Assembly (NCBI GenBank): GCA_026014875.1
Contig: JAOZHO010000049.1
Span: 26,887-90,886, forward strand
Length of the DNA: 64,000 nt
Source of the DNA: Candidatus Bathyarchaeota archaeon
Lineage (GTDB): Archaea > Thermoproteota > Bathyarchaeia > TCS64
Direction: 5' to 3'
The notes under the pieces are model-generated. The model was not told the DNA's origin. It did not search any database and was given only the letters and a program-made list of their open reading frames with translations. Shown here piece after piece: positions 32,875 through 41,909 of this stretch (its first letter is position 1; the number at the start of each line of letters is the position of its first letter). A program made the translations under genes and the position numbers.

Positions 32875-33534
32875 ATGGTCGAGAACTCTCTCCACGAGGG
32901 CGTGAAGCGTTGGTACGCTGAGCCTGGAGACTTGATCGAGGAGAACGTGGAGGGCTACATCGTCGATGTCGTCCGGGGGGAGCAGCTCATCGAGATTCAG
33001 ACGAGTAACTTCTCAGCTATCAAGAAGAAACTCGCCAAGCTAGTACGCCATCATAGAGTGCGCCTAGTTCACCCCGTGTCTCAACGGAAGTGGATCGTGC
33101 GAATCGATGCCAATGGGGAAATGGTTTCTAGACGTAGATCGCCGAGGAGGGGGCGTGTCGAGGACGTCTTCCTAGAGTTGGTCTATATGCCCTACCTCAT
33201 GAAGGAGCCCAATTTCTCCCTGGAGGTGCTCCTAGTCCACTCCGAAGAGGTCCTCATAGACGACGGACGCGGCAGCTGGAGGCGCAGGGGCTGGAGCATT
33301 CACGACAGACGCCTCCTCGAGGTGATGGAAAGCCACATCTTCTCAGAGCCCCGAGACTTCCTTAGGCTCCTGCCCAAGTCCCTGCGACCCGAGTTCACCA
33401 CGAGGCAGCTCTCCGAGACCCTAGGGCTCAGGCTAAACATAGCCCAGAAGATGGTATACTCTCTCCGCAATATGGGGGCAATCGAAGCTATAGGCAAGAG
33501 GGGCAGGGCTCCCATCTACACCGTAAGGAATTGA
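32875..33534 (+). CDS. Nuclease-like/winged-helix protein (DUF8091-like)
   Basis: 219 residues from ATG 32875. The N-terminal part has an endonuclease-fold flavour: GYIVDVVRGEQLIEIQTSNF, then SAIKKKLAKLVRHHRVRLV, with Asp and E-x-Q where PD-(D/E)xK enzymes have D and E-x-K. The middle is basic (SRRRSPRRGR). The C-terminal part is a winged helix: TTRQLSETLGLRLNIAQKMV, then YSLRNMGAIEAIGKRGRAP. It is probably a DNA-binding protein with a degenerate or unusual nuclease domain. It stands alone behind a structured leader. Confidence 0.6.
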   Translation: MVENSLHEGVKRWYAEPGDLIEENVEGYIVDVVRGEQLIEIQTSNFSAIKKKLAKLVRHHRVRLVHPVSQRKWIVRIDANGEMVSRRRSPRRGRVEDVFLELVYMPYLMKEPNFSLEVLLVHSEEVLIDDGRGSWRRRGWSIHDRRLLEVMESHIFSEPRDFLRLLPKSLRPEFTTRQLSETLGLRLNIAQKMVYSLRNMGAIEAIGKRGRAPIYTVRN

Positions 33535-33615
33535 ACCCAATGTCAGGCTGGGGGCATCCTCATTCTCGAAGGTTTCAAGATCAGCGCTAAATATCGATCC
33601 CTCCCTTGATCCAGC

Positions 33616-34884
33616 ATGGCTGGGCTGTCAGGCGTGGAGAGGAGGATTCTCGGGGAGGCCTACTCGAGCTCCGAGGCGATGCGGAACCTAACGGTCCTGT
33701 GCGACGAGTATGGTGGAAGGTTCGCTGGGACACCTGAGAACCGGAGCGCTGCCGAATACTTGCTGGGGAAATTCGAGGAGTACGGCTTCGAGGACCCCCA
33801 CCTCGAATCATTCACGTTCAACGGGTGCAAAGTCGGCCCTTCTACCCTCGAGATCGTCGAACCCATCCGGAGGAAGGTCCCATGTCTTACGCTGCCCATG
33901 ACCGTCTCGGGGGATGTCGAGAGCGAACTCGTCTACGTCGACGGGGAGACCCATGTCGATGTCAACGAGCTGGCGGGGAAGATCGTGCTGGGACCGACCC
34001 GCCTCCCCTTCATCCGGGGCGCCGAGACGGACGTCGGGGGATTCATCTGGACTCATCCATGGCCCGCCCTCGGACCGCCTACAGGATGCCTTAACAGCAA
34101 TATCCCCGGCGTCTCCGTGAAGCACGAGGACGGGGAGATGCTCCGGCGACTCCTGAAGCGTCACGGTGAAGTCCGGGTTCGGGTCACGGGGGAGTGCGAT
34201 GTGTTCGAGAGGGAGTCCTGGAACGTCTGCGGGGAGATTCCCGGAAACGGCTCCAGCGACGAGTTCCTCCTGTTCGGGGGGCACTACGACGGTCACGAGA
34301 TCGCCCAGGCCGCCTTCGACTGCGGGGCCCCCTGCGCCGCAGTCACCGAGATGGGAAGGGTCCTGAACCAGGAGAGGGAGAATCTGGACAGGAGCCTCAG
34401 GATAGTCCTCTTCTCCGCCGAGGAGTTCGGGTGCTGGGGCTCCCAGGACTATGTTAAAAGGCACAGGGGCGAGATGGATGACCTCCGATTCACATACCAG
34501 CTCGACTGCTGCGGGGGCGGTGGCACCCAGATGGTGACCGTCGACCATTGGCCTGAGCTGGAGCCCTTCTTCAGGAGGCTTTCAGCTGATCTTGAACTCC
34601 CCATCCCCTTCGACCAGAGACGGGGGCCGGGGGACAGCAGGGCCTTTTTCGACCTCGGTATCCCCACGGGGAGCATCATCGACGAGAGGAAGCAGGGGAT
34701 GCTGGAGCTGCTCAAGACCTACAGACACACCGTCTACGATACCCTGGACAAGATCGAGCCCCGGAGCCTCAGGGAGGTCGTGGCCATCGGAGCTGTCTCG
34801 GGGTACCGGATGATGAACGCGGAGAGCTGGCCCGCTCACAGGGGACCCGAAGAGGTAGCCCGTCTCAAGAACAGAACCCTCTAA
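33616..34884 (+). CDS. M28 family zinc aminopeptidase with PA-like insert
   Basis: 422 residues. Seen: N-terminal GGRFAGTPENRSAAEYL typical of M28, a PA-like middle domain, metal His in FGGHYDGHEIAQAAFDCGA, catalytic Glu pair in LFSAEEFGCWGS, a further ligand region LDCCGGGG, and late His in YRHTVYDTLDKI. No signal peptide is seen, so it is probably cytosolic. ATG 33616 follows GCTAAATATCG about 30 bases earlier. It could process peptides imported by the Opp system downstream. Confidence 0.9.
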   Translation: MAGLSGVERRILGEAYSSSEAMRNLTVLCDEYGGRFAGTPENRSAAEYLLGKFEEYGFEDPHLESFTFNGCKVGPSTLEIVEPIRRKVPCLTLPMTVSGDVESELVYVDGETHVDVNELAGKIVLGPTRLPFIRGAETDVGGFIWTHPWPALGPPTGCLNSNIPGVSVKHEDGEMLRRLLKRHGEVRVRVTGECDVFERESWNVCGEIPGNGSSDEFLLFGGHYDGHEIAQAAFDCGAPCAAVTEMGRVLNQERENLDRSLRIVLFSAEEFGCWGSQDYVKRHRGEMDDLRFTYQLDCCGGGGTQMVTVDHWPELEPFFRRLSADLELPIPFDQRRGPGDSRAFFDLGIPTGSIIDERKQGMLELLKTYRHTVYDTLDKIEPRSLREVVAIGAVSGYRMMNAESWPAHRGPEEVARLKNRTL

Positions 34885-35013
34885 CTCCTTTTTCCTCTTC
34901 GAGTAAATCTTACATTCAGTTCGGCTCGAGCGCATCCATACCACTTTCTGCCTCCTCCTACCCAGTGCAAGTTGCGCCCCACTTGCATCGCCGCCCAGAG
35001 GAGGGAGCGTGGG

Positions 35014-35127
35014 ATGTTCTATCTCTTCGACGGGGAGGAGCTCATCGAATATCGGGCCTGCCAGCCCCACATCGTGGCGGCTATGCTGGGGGTCAAAGAG
35101 GGCGAGTACTCAAACTGCCTCCTATAA
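35014..35127 (+). CDS. Possible 37-aa protein
   Basis: ATG 35014 opens MFYLFDGEELIEYRAC, then VAAMLGVKEGEYSNCLL to TAA 35127. The composition is protein-like, but the length is marginal and no promoter is clear. It may be the 5' stump of the decayed gene that follows at 35158-35511. Confidence 0.3.
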   Translation: MFYLFDGEELIEYRACQPHIVAAMLGVKEGEYSNCLL

Positions 35128-35157
35128 AACACCGGGAGGAAGAACCCCTACCTCAGG

Positions 35158-35511
35158 GTGATGCCTTCCTCACTTACTCGTGATGTGGGAGCTGGCACGG
35201 TAAAAACGAGGTGTACTGGTTCCCTTGGTCTATATCCTGGGGGAAGTGTTAGGAGATACTTTAGTTTGCCTGATCTCGTCATTCCTGTGGAGAGAATTAT
35301 AAGCATAATCAGTGACGCAGGGGAGAGCTTGGAGATTACGACTTCTATGAGTGGGTACAAGAACCAACTCAGGCACAACTATTTGAGTTGACTAACAGGA
35401 TCGAGATGGTTTTAACTCCGATGGGTTACAAGTTTCAGATAACCACGAAAAATACCTAGAACTTGTGAATAATTATCTGCTGAAAAAAATATGCGCTAAA
35501 ACGAAGTATTA
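35158..35511 (+). pseudogene. Decayed gene with several frameshifts
   Basis: Coding-like sense moves through successive frames: LPDLVIPVERIISIISDAG up to about 35322, then ELGDYDFYEWVQEPTQAQLF and MVLTPMGYKFQIT to about 35450. EKYLELVNNYLLKKICAKTK then runs to TAA near 35511. One earlier frame also reads HGKNEVYWFPWSISWGK (about 35200-35250). The pieces join at G-runs and A-runs and resemble one former protein. The family is not recognised. Confidence 0.45.
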
Positions 35512-35538
35512 ATACGCACTCATTAAATTTCCTTGAAC

Positions 35539-36384
35539 ATGGAAGCAGCTAGCCTAAAAGAGAGGCTGTTTAATCGCTACGCTGCACTTCTTGTTTTGCT
35601 GGTGATAATGGTATTTGTCCACATACGAATTATCCCCATTCATCCCCTTATCTTTCTCGTCTGGCCTTTCAGTCTCTGGTTGTTGATAGAGGTTTTTATC
35701 CGATTCAAAGATAAACCAAAACTCAAACTTGCATTCATAGCCACATTTATCCTTCATGTCTCAATCACCGGACAGTTGGTCGTTTATAGACTGGGGGGAA
35801 TATTCTTCGACTTCCAACCGATACACAACTTGTCCACGATCTCTTACATCGTCCTCGTTGAGGTTATCCTAATCTTTCTATACGACGCTTTAATCATACG
35901 CTCGCTCACGTTCAGAGACATCCCGGCATACATCGGTTTTGCATCGGTCATCCCATGGTTGTCTCCCGCGTTTGTAGAAGCCCTCATCTTGGCGCGCTGG
36001 TCTCTGAAAGGGATATTCCCTCTGATGACCGCGGGGAAAAGCATTGGAGGGGCCCACCTGAACGACATACTCTTCTACTACGGGAGCAGAAATTTCCTCA
36101 TTATATCTGCACTCTTTGGCGTTAGCATGATGGTTTTCCACGGGTCAAGAAGCTTGATTCAGTTTCACGAAGTAATCAAAGTAAAGAGAACCATGAAGGC
36201 AAAGGACATTGAATGGTTGACCTTGGCTTGGGAGCGTCCCTTGACCCTACTCAACGAGGAAGAGCGAGAAATGTTCTTGGTTGATCACGGGCATCTGGGA
36301 TTGGATCAGCAAAACGAGGTCCTACGAAAGGAGTTTCTTCCGGCCAAGGGGATTTTTCTGATCGACCCTGGAACCCTTCGCTAG
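35539..36384 (+). CDS. Polytopic membrane protein of unknown function
   Basis: 281 residues, not recognised. About six or seven hydrophobic helices are visible (LLVLLVIMVFVHIRIIPI, PLIFLVWPFSLWLLIEVF, AFIATFILHVSITG and others), followed by a charged cytoplasmic tail from residue 220 (VKRTMKAKDIEWLTLAW). ATG 35539 is preferred to TTG 35533. G+C is clearly lower than in the upstream peptidase gene. Its 3' end overlaps the convergent gene by four bases. Confidence 0.65.
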   Translation: MEAASLKERLFNRYAALLVLLVIMVFVHIRIIPIHPLIFLVWPFSLWLLIEVFIRFKDKPKLKLAFIATFILHVSITGQLVVYRLGGIFFDFQPIHNLSTISYIVLVEVILIFLYDALIIRSLTFRDIPAYIGFASVIPWLSPAFVEALILARWSLKGIFPLMTAGKSIGGAHLNDILFYYGSRNFLIISALFGVSMMVFHGSRSLIQFHEVIKVKRTMKAKDIEWLTLAWERPLTLLNEEEREMFLVDHGHLGLDQQNEVLRKEFLPAKGIFLIDPGTLR

Positions 36385-36893
36385 CTTATATTGCTGACTG
36401 GATAAAAATTCACGGTCTGGTAGTATTTCCTGATGGGCGTCGAGAAGTGGATCACACTCCTAACCCTCCACTCCAGTTCCGGGTCTAGGGGGTCCATTGA
36501 GAATAGGCCAGTCTGTGACCTTGAGACGGAAAGGCTTGTGGTATATGATATTCCTTCGAAGGGTTTCAGGGGAACATCGACGGGGGGTGCGTACGCTGTA
36601 GCCCCGATGTACTCCTCACCGCCATCGGTAATCAGATAAAGCTGACACTGGAGGGAGGAAAACTTGAGGCGGGTATAGGCTGTGGGGTTATCCACCGAAA
36701 AAGTCAGGGCTATGTCAATCTCGTTTCCCTCGGGACTATGGACCATCTCATCAATGGAAAACGTGATCTTGCTCATCGAGTTTAGGAGACCGACGTAATC
36801 AGTGAAGTTCACCATGATTAGCCCTGACGATATCACAACAACAGCCGCGAAGGCATAACCTAGTATCTTGAGCCGTCTTTCTTTTTCGCTCAT
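36381..36893 (-). CDS. Membrane-anchored protein, possibly LEA14-like fold
   Basis: 170 residues. A basic start (SEKERRLK), one membrane helix (ILGYAFAAVVVISSGLIMVN), then an extracytoplasmic beta-rich domain: ITFSIDEMVHSPEGNEIDIA, LTFSVDNPTAYTRLKFSSLQ. The latter resembles LEA14/WHy-like domains (N-P-T/S motif between strands). A TATA box (minus CTTATATCC) lies about 25-30 bases upstream in a promoter region shared with the divergent gene at 36949. The function is unknown. Confidence 0.65.
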   Translation of the reverse strand: MSEKERRLKILGYAFAAVVVISSGLIMVNFTDYVGLLNSMSKITFSIDEMVHSPEGNEIDIALTFSVDNPTAYTRLKFSSLQCQLYLITDGGEEYIGATAYAPPVDVPLKPFEGISYTTSLSVSRSQTGLFSMDPLDPELEWRVRSVIHFSTPIRKYYQTVNFYPVSNIS

Positions 36894-36948
36894 CGGGGCA
36901 CAATAAAGGCATCTAGGGATATAAGATTTAAACCTTCGATGTGTGGTT

Positions 36949-37368
36949 ATGAAAGGGACAGGGATCGAGTCGAGTAATAGATTGACTGCTTTAAAGCGTA
37001 TGCTCTTGGTGGCCCTGGGGTGGGCAGTTTTTCATGGACAGCTGCAGTTCAACATCGTCATCAATGATAGCAGTGGCATTCCGCCCGTCTGGTTTCTATT
37101 AGTTTTCTTAATGGCGCTTCTGGCTTCTTCTCTTCTCGAAGAATTCGAACAGGCATTGAAAACATGGCTGATATCGATCGTGTTTTCAGTCATCATCATA
37201 ATGCTGCTCATAACTCTCCCAATCTCCTTCGGGGTGCTAGCTCCAGAGTTTGCCAATTTGATCGTCGTGGGTTCGATACAGCCTTTGGCCATATCATTGG
37301 TACTGATGGCGCCAATCAACCTGATTGGGTGTTTTTTGGGCCAAGTTTCGAGAAACAAACTTGTTTAA
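36949..37368 (+). CDS. Four-helix membrane protein of unknown function
   Basis: About 139 residues from ATG 36949 (GTG 36943 is possible). Hydrophobic segments: RMLLVALGWAVFHGQLQF, VWFLLVFLMALLASSLL, WLISIVFSVIIIMLLITLPI, and PLAISLVLMAPINLIGCFLG. The acidic loop EEFEQALK lies between helices 2 and 3. Not recognised. It shares the divergent promoter with 36381-36893 and ends four bases from the convergent opp operon. Confidence 0.6.
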   Translation: MKGTGIESSNRLTALKRMLLVALGWAVFHGQLQFNIVINDSSGIPPVWFLLVFLMALLASSLLEEFEQALKTWLISIVFSVIIIMLLITLPISFGVLAPEFANLIVVGSIQPLAISLVLMAPINLIGCFLGQVSRNKLV

Positions 37369-37371
37369 ACT

Positions 37372-38364
37372 TTAGCCTTGGTTGAGATGGCAAGCCACCA
37401 TGTGGCCGCCGCCTATGTCCACTAGTTCTGGCTCGAGTCTGGAGCAGATTTCCTCGGCCATGAGGCACCTGGTGTAGAATCTGCAACGTCTGGGGGGGTT
37501 AATTGGGCTTATAACCTCTCCTTTGATGTTCACCTTCTCCTTTCTAGACTTTGGATTCGGGACCGGAGTCGCCTCTAGTAGAGCTCGTGTGTAGGGGTGA
37601 CTGGGGTTCTTGACTATCTCGTCGCTGGTCCCCATCTCCATGATCCTGCCGAGGTACATGATGGCGATCCTGTCGCAGAAGTGCCTCGCCACGGCGAGCT
37701 CGTGGGTGATGAACAGGTAGGATCGGGTCAGCGCCTTAAGCTCTATCATTAGGTTCAGGATCTCACCCCGGGTGGAGGTGTCAAGCATGGAGACGGGCTC
37801 ATCCGCGACCACGAAGTCCGGGTGGATTATCAGGGCTCGGGCTACGGCGATGCGCTGTCTCTGTCCACCGCTGAGCTCGTGGGGGTAGCGGAACATGAAC
37901 TCCTCGGGGGGAGTAAGTCTCATTTGCTCTAGGATCTCGGCTACCTTCTCCTCCTTCTCCGCATCGTTCTCGATGAGATCGTTGACCTCCAGGGGCTCCG
38001 CTACAAGGTCCAAGACGGTCATCCTGGGGTTCAGGGATTCGTAGGGGTCCTGGAAGATGATCTGCATCTTGGGCCTCAGCTCCCTCATCTCGCTTTGAGA
38101 GAGAGACAAGATGTTGGTGTCTCTATAATAGACCTCACCGCTTGTGGGCTCTAGGAGGCGGATCAGGAGCCGGCCGAGTGTGGTCTTACCGCAGCCGCTC
38201 TCCCCGACGAGGCCAAGGACCTCGTCCGTGTTTATGTCGAAAGAGACATCGTCGACTGCGTGGACGAATAGTTCCTCCTTGGTGAGGAAAGAACTGAGGC
38301 CGCCCCCTCTTATTGGGAACAGCTTCCTGAGGTTTCTGACTCTGATTATAGGTGTCTGGCTCAA
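37372..38364 (-). CDS. oppF: Oligopeptide ABC transporter ATP-binding protein OppF/DppF
   Basis: A 330-residue ATPase energising peptide uptake. Walker A GESGCGKTTLG, Q-loop IIFQDPYESLNP, signature LSGGQRQRIAVAR, Walker B FVVADEPVSMLD, switch His in FITHELAVA. The C-terminal oligo-HPY extension has the Cys cluster CRFYTRC...C. The start overlaps the oppD stop by four bases. It is the last gene of the oppABCDF operon on the minus strand. Confidence 0.95.
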   Translation of the reverse strand: MSQTPIIRVRNLRKLFPIRGGGLSSFLTKEELFVHAVDDVSFDINTDEVLGLVGESGCGKTTLGRLLIRLLEPTSGEVYYRDTNILSLSQSEMRELRPKMQIIFQDPYESLNPRMTVLDLVAEPLEVNDLIENDAEKEEKVAEILEQMRLTPPEEFMFRYPHELSGGQRQRIAVARALIIHPDFVVADEPVSMLDTSTRGEILNLMIELKALTRSYLFITHELAVARHFCDRIAIMYLGRIMEMGTSDEIVKNPSHPYTRALLEATPVPNPKSRKEKVNIKGEVISPINPPRRCRFYTRCLMAEEICSRLEPELVDIGGGHMVACHLNQG

Positions 38365-39338
38365 TCTAGGTCACCTCGCGGATGGTGGCATGCGACATAA
38401 TGTTTCTCTGAAATACGCCTCATCTCTGGTGTTGGCTCCTGCATGCAGATCTCCGTTGCCGCCGGGCATCTTGGATGAAACCGGCATCCCAGAGGTGGAT
38501 CGAGGAGATTCGGTGGCGCCCCTGGTATGAACTCGAATCTGCTCTTTTTCTCCTCGTCTTCCACTGTCGGGAATGTGCTGATCAGCCCGTGGGTGTAGTG
38601 GTGTCTGGGATTCTCGAAGATCTCCTCGATCTCCCCCCACTCGACGATCCTCCCAGCGTACATGATGTTCAGGTAATCGCACAGCTCGGCTAGGACGGAG
38701 ATGTCGTGGCTGATGACTATCAAGGAGAGGTTCATCTCGGCCTTGAGCCTCCTGAGCAGGTCCATGAGCTGCTTCTGCACGATAACGTCCAGCGCCGTGG
38801 TCGGCTCGTCGGCTATGATGAGCTTGGGATCACAAGCCAGGGCCATGGCGATCATTGCTCTCTGGCGCATGCCCCCGCTGAATTCGTGGGGGTAATGGCG
38901 CCCCATGGTCGGATCGATGTCCACTTTTTTCAGGAGGTCGCGTGCCATCTGGAGGCGCTCTTTCTTCTTCTTATTGCTGTGGAGCTTGATGGCTTCTGAT
39001 ATCTGGTCTTCGACCTTGAAGACGGGGTTGAGGGCGTTCATGGCCCCCTGGAATATCATGGCGATTTGACTCCAACGGATGTTCTCCCTGAAGGTCTTCT
39101 CGTCCAAGCTGTAAATGTCGTCGCCCTCGAACACCAGAGACCCGCTTTCTATCGCACCATTTTCAGGGAGAAGCTTTAGGAAGGAAAGACCGAGAGTGGT
39201 CTTCCCGCATCCAGATTCTCCGGCCAATCCTACTGATGTCCCTTCTTCAACTATGAAGTCTACGCCGTCAACCGCCCTTACAACACCTTTCGCGGTATGG
39301 TAATAGACTTTCAGATCTGAGGCTTCGAGTACGTTCAT
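38361..39338 (-). CDS. oppD: Oligopeptide ABC transporter ATP-binding protein OppD/DppD
   Basis: A 325-residue ATPase, partner of OppF. Walker A GESGCGKTTLG, Q-loop MIFQGAMNALNPVF, signature FSGGMRQRAMIAMA, Walker B LIIADEPTTALD, switch VISHDISV. The C-terminal oligo-HPY domain is GCRFHPRCPAATEIC. ATG 39338 comes one base after the oppC stop, and an AGGAGG inside the oppC end serves as ribosome site. Confidence 0.95.
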   Translation of the reverse strand: MNVLEASDLKVYYHTAKGVVRAVDGVDFIVEEGTSVGLAGESGCGKTTLGLSFLKLLPENGAIESGSLVFEGDDIYSLDEKTFRENIRWSQIAMIFQGAMNALNPVFKVEDQISEAIKLHSNKKKKERLQMARDLLKKVDIDPTMGRHYPHEFSGGMRQRAMIAMALACDPKLIIADEPTTALDVIVQKQLMDLLRRLKAEMNLSLIVISHDISVLAELCDYLNIMYAGRIVEWGEIEEIFENPRHHYTHGLISTFPTVEDEEKKSRFEFIPGAPPNLLDPPLGCRFHPRCPAATEICMQEPTPEMRRISEKHYVACHHPRGDLD

Positions 39339-39339
39339 C

Positions 39340-40842
39340 TCAGCGCCTCCTGAGTCTCGGGTTCAATATCTCGTCCAATGAGAAGCCCATCATGACGAAG
39401 CTAACCGCAAGCAAGGCGATGCACAGCCCGGGTGGGATGACCCAGTATAGCTCCTTTATAGCGGAATAATAGACGATATCATGCAGCATCTGGCCCCAGC
39501 TCATGATGCTGGGGTCGCCGAGGCCCAGGAAGCTCAGGGACGCCTCGGCAGTTATGGCCGCTGGGACGTTTGTAGCGAGGCTCACGTACACTAGGCCCAT
39601 GACATTGGGCAGGATATGCTTGATCGTGATGTGGATGGTGGATCCCCCTGCGGCACGGGCCGCCTCGATGAACGTTCTCTCTTTCAAGCTCAGTACCTGG
39701 CTTCTCACGACGCGGCTGAAGCCCATCCAGCCCAGCAGGCTGATGACCAGTATTATGTTGAGGACGCTCTGGCCCAGGATGGCGATTAGGATGAGTAGCA
39801 GGGGAAGGAACGGGATCACCAAGAGCATGTCTGCGAAGCGCATTGACACCTCGTCTACCAACCCCCCCGAGAAACCAGCGAAGAGGCCCACGATCAACCC
39901 GATGCTCACGGAGATGAACGCGGTCAGCAAGCCCACGAATAGGGATGTCTTCGCACCATGGGCCAGCTGGCTATAAACGTCCCGGCCCCACTGGTCTGTA
40001 CCGAGAAGGCCATAGCTTGTGCCCCTCAGCTCTATGTTCAAGTCGTCGACGTAAAGGTGGGTGGTGACTGTTGATTCTGTATCGATGTTATCGAAGGATG
40101 CCATAAAATAGAATTCGTATTCGCCGGTTCCATTGAAGATAATATGAGCTGGATCAGCAAACACTCCATCGGGGAAGATCATCTTCACCTTTATCGAATA
40201 CGAGTCCACCTTGTACTCGGGATATGACCATATAGTATCAGAGATGATATCCCTCTGCCACAGGACGTATTCTACTCTTTTTGCGTCGACCAGGACGAGC
40301 CTGATGTTCAAGCTTGTGCCCTCGACGCCTTCAGCTTTAAAATTTAAATTGGTTCTGAACCTTTTTGGGGGATTTGAATAATCCCACGAGAATGTCTTGG
40401 AGATTTTAATATTCGCGGCAGAGGGTTCTATTGCTTCGCTGTCCAAACTTATTAGAATTGAACCAGGCCCACTTCCGCGCTCATAGCCTTCTGTGGAGTG
40501 CGTGACGGTGAAGCTGTCCTCAAAGTTTGTTTCAATATCCCAAGCCGAGAGTTCATCTGAATCCCCGAAGCCTACATCATCAATAGGGTCCAAGTTGGGA
40601 ACTAGGTATTGAAAGCCGGGGAGGTATTTGAACCACGCCGGTGGGACTCTTCTGCCCCCCACATCCCAGTCCATCACGGGGTGGTTATCGGATAACATCG
40701 GTCCGAAGAGGGCGAAAAGAACGAAAAAGAAGAGCAGGCCCAAGCCAAAGAGACCCTTTTTATTCTGCTTATAATCGCCCCAGAATCCTTTCGCTCGCTT
40801 TATCAAGCGGTTGAATCTTTTTCTACGAGTCGAAATCGTCAT
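39340..40842 (-). CDS. oppC: Oligopeptide ABC permease OppC with inserted extracytoplasmic domain
   Basis: 500 residues; usual OppC permeases are about 300. TM1 is residues 31-50 (LFGLGLLFFFVLFALFGPML). Residues about 95-270 form an additional beta-rich domain (FEDSFTVTHSTEGYERG, LNIRLVLVDAKRVEYVL, YEFYFMASFDNI), which should lie outside the membrane. The permease core then starts at GTDQWGRDVYSQLAHGAKTS and runs through five more helices, with the EAA loop as EAARAAGGSTIHITIKHILP. The insert may contact the binding protein or the cell wall. It is coupled to oppB (11-base gap). Confidence 0.9.
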   Translation of the reverse strand: MTISTRRKRFNRLIKRAKGFWGDYKQNKKGLFGLGLLFFFVLFALFGPMLSDNHPVMDWDVGGRRVPPAWFKYLPGFQYLVPNLDPIDDVGFGDSDELSAWDIETNFEDSFTVTHSTEGYERGSGPGSILISLDSEAIEPSAANIKISKTFSWDYSNPPKRFRTNLNFKAEGVEGTSLNIRLVLVDAKRVEYVLWQRDIISDTIWSYPEYKVDSYSIKVKMIFPDGVFADPAHIIFNGTGEYEFYFMASFDNIDTESTVTTHLYVDDLNIELRGTSYGLLGTDQWGRDVYSQLAHGAKTSLFVGLLTAFISVSIGLIVGLFAGFSGGLVDEVSMRFADMLLVIPFLPLLLILIAILGQSVLNIILVISLLGWMGFSRVVRSQVLSLKERTFIEAARAAGGSTIHITIKHILPNVMGLVYVSLATNVPAAITAEASLSFLGLGDPSIMSWGQMLHDIVYYSAIKELYWVIPPGLCIALLAVSFVMMGFSLDEILNPRLRRR

Positions 40843-40853
40843 GTTCTATCCCC

Positions 40854-41822
40854 TCAATATTGGATCCTCGGATCAATGTATCCGTATACGATATCCACGA
40901 TCAGGTTGCAGACTATTGTGACCAGTGCGAATATGTAGAACACCGCTTGAAGCACCGGATAGTCAGTGAACTGGATGGCACTCCAAGTGTAAAGCCCTAA
41001 CCCTCGCCAGGAAAACACGGTTTCCGTCAGTATCGCTCCATTTAATAGACCTGGAATCTGGAGGGCAATGTTGGTAACTAGCGGTAACATCGCGTTGCGG
41101 AAAGCGTGCTTGAAGAGCACGCCCCTCTCAGCCACTCCTTTCGCCCTAGCCGTCGTTATGTAATCCTCGTGTAGAGCTTCAAGCAAGGTGCTTCTCATCA
41201 TCAGCAACCATCCTCCATACTGGAACAGGAACAATGTTAAACCTGGGAGAAAGAGATGCCAAGCGAGATCGAAAATTCTCATAATTGGGTCTAGCGGCGG
41301 TGGCCTAGACATGGTTCCGGCAAGCGGAAACATGCCGAACAGATATCCACCGACATATATCATAAGTAACCCCATCCAGAAGGTCGGTAGGGCGTAGCTG
41401 AAGAGTGAAACCGTGACAGTTGTCAAATCGAATAGACTCCCGCGTTTGTACGCAGCATAGACTCCGAAGACTGTTCCGAAGACTATGGCGAAGAAGAGGG
41501 AGACGCCCATCAGGAGCAGGGTGTTGGGGAGCCTCTCCATGATCTCTCTACCCACTGGTTCTAGGGAGTTATAGGAGTAGCCAAAGTCCCATGTCAATGT
41601 AGATTTTAGGTAACGTATGTATTGTACGTGTAGGGGCTCATTGAGTCCCCATAGCTCTATCAGGCGCTCGACCATCTCGGGCTTGAGTCTCACACCGCTG
41701 GCCACTATCTGGATTGGGTTGCCCGGTGCCATTCTGAAGATAATGAAGTTTAGCGTAAGGGCGAAAAACAGGAGGACGATGCTGTAGAGTGTCCTCTTTA
41801 GGATGTATCTTTTCAGTGACAC
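40854..41822 (-). CDS. oppB: Oligopeptide ABC permease OppB/DppB
   Basis: 322 residues, six helices. N-terminal YILKRTLYSIVLLFFALTLN, then FRMAPGNPIQ, the EAA loop DYITTARAKGVAERGVLFKH, and C-terminal DIVYGYIDPRIQY are all typical. The start is GTG 41822 with GGAGGAG six bases before it. It lies 87 bases after oppA. It pairs with OppC to form the peptide channel. Confidence 0.94.
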   Translation of the reverse strand: MSLKRYILKRTLYSIVLLFFALTLNFIIFRMAPGNPIQIVASGVRLKPEMVERLIELWGLNEPLHVQYIRYLKSTLTWDFGYSYNSLEPVGREIMERLPNTLLLMGVSLFFAIVFGTVFGVYAAYKRGSLFDLTTVTVSLFSYALPTFWMGLLMIYVGGYLFGMFPLAGTMSRPPPLDPIMRIFDLAWHLFLPGLTLFLFQYGGWLLMMRSTLLEALHEDYITTARAKGVAERGVLFKHAFRNAMLPLVTNIALQIPGLLNGAILTETVFSWRGLGLYTWSAIQFTDYPVLQAVFYIFALVTIVCNLIVDIVYGYIDPRIQY

Positions 41823-41909
41823 CGGTTACTCCTCCTTTCATTTCAAGCGGACATTATCTTAAATATACTGGTTAGATAAGAATAAAAAAGAAAGGATTAG
41901 ATTTTAGGT

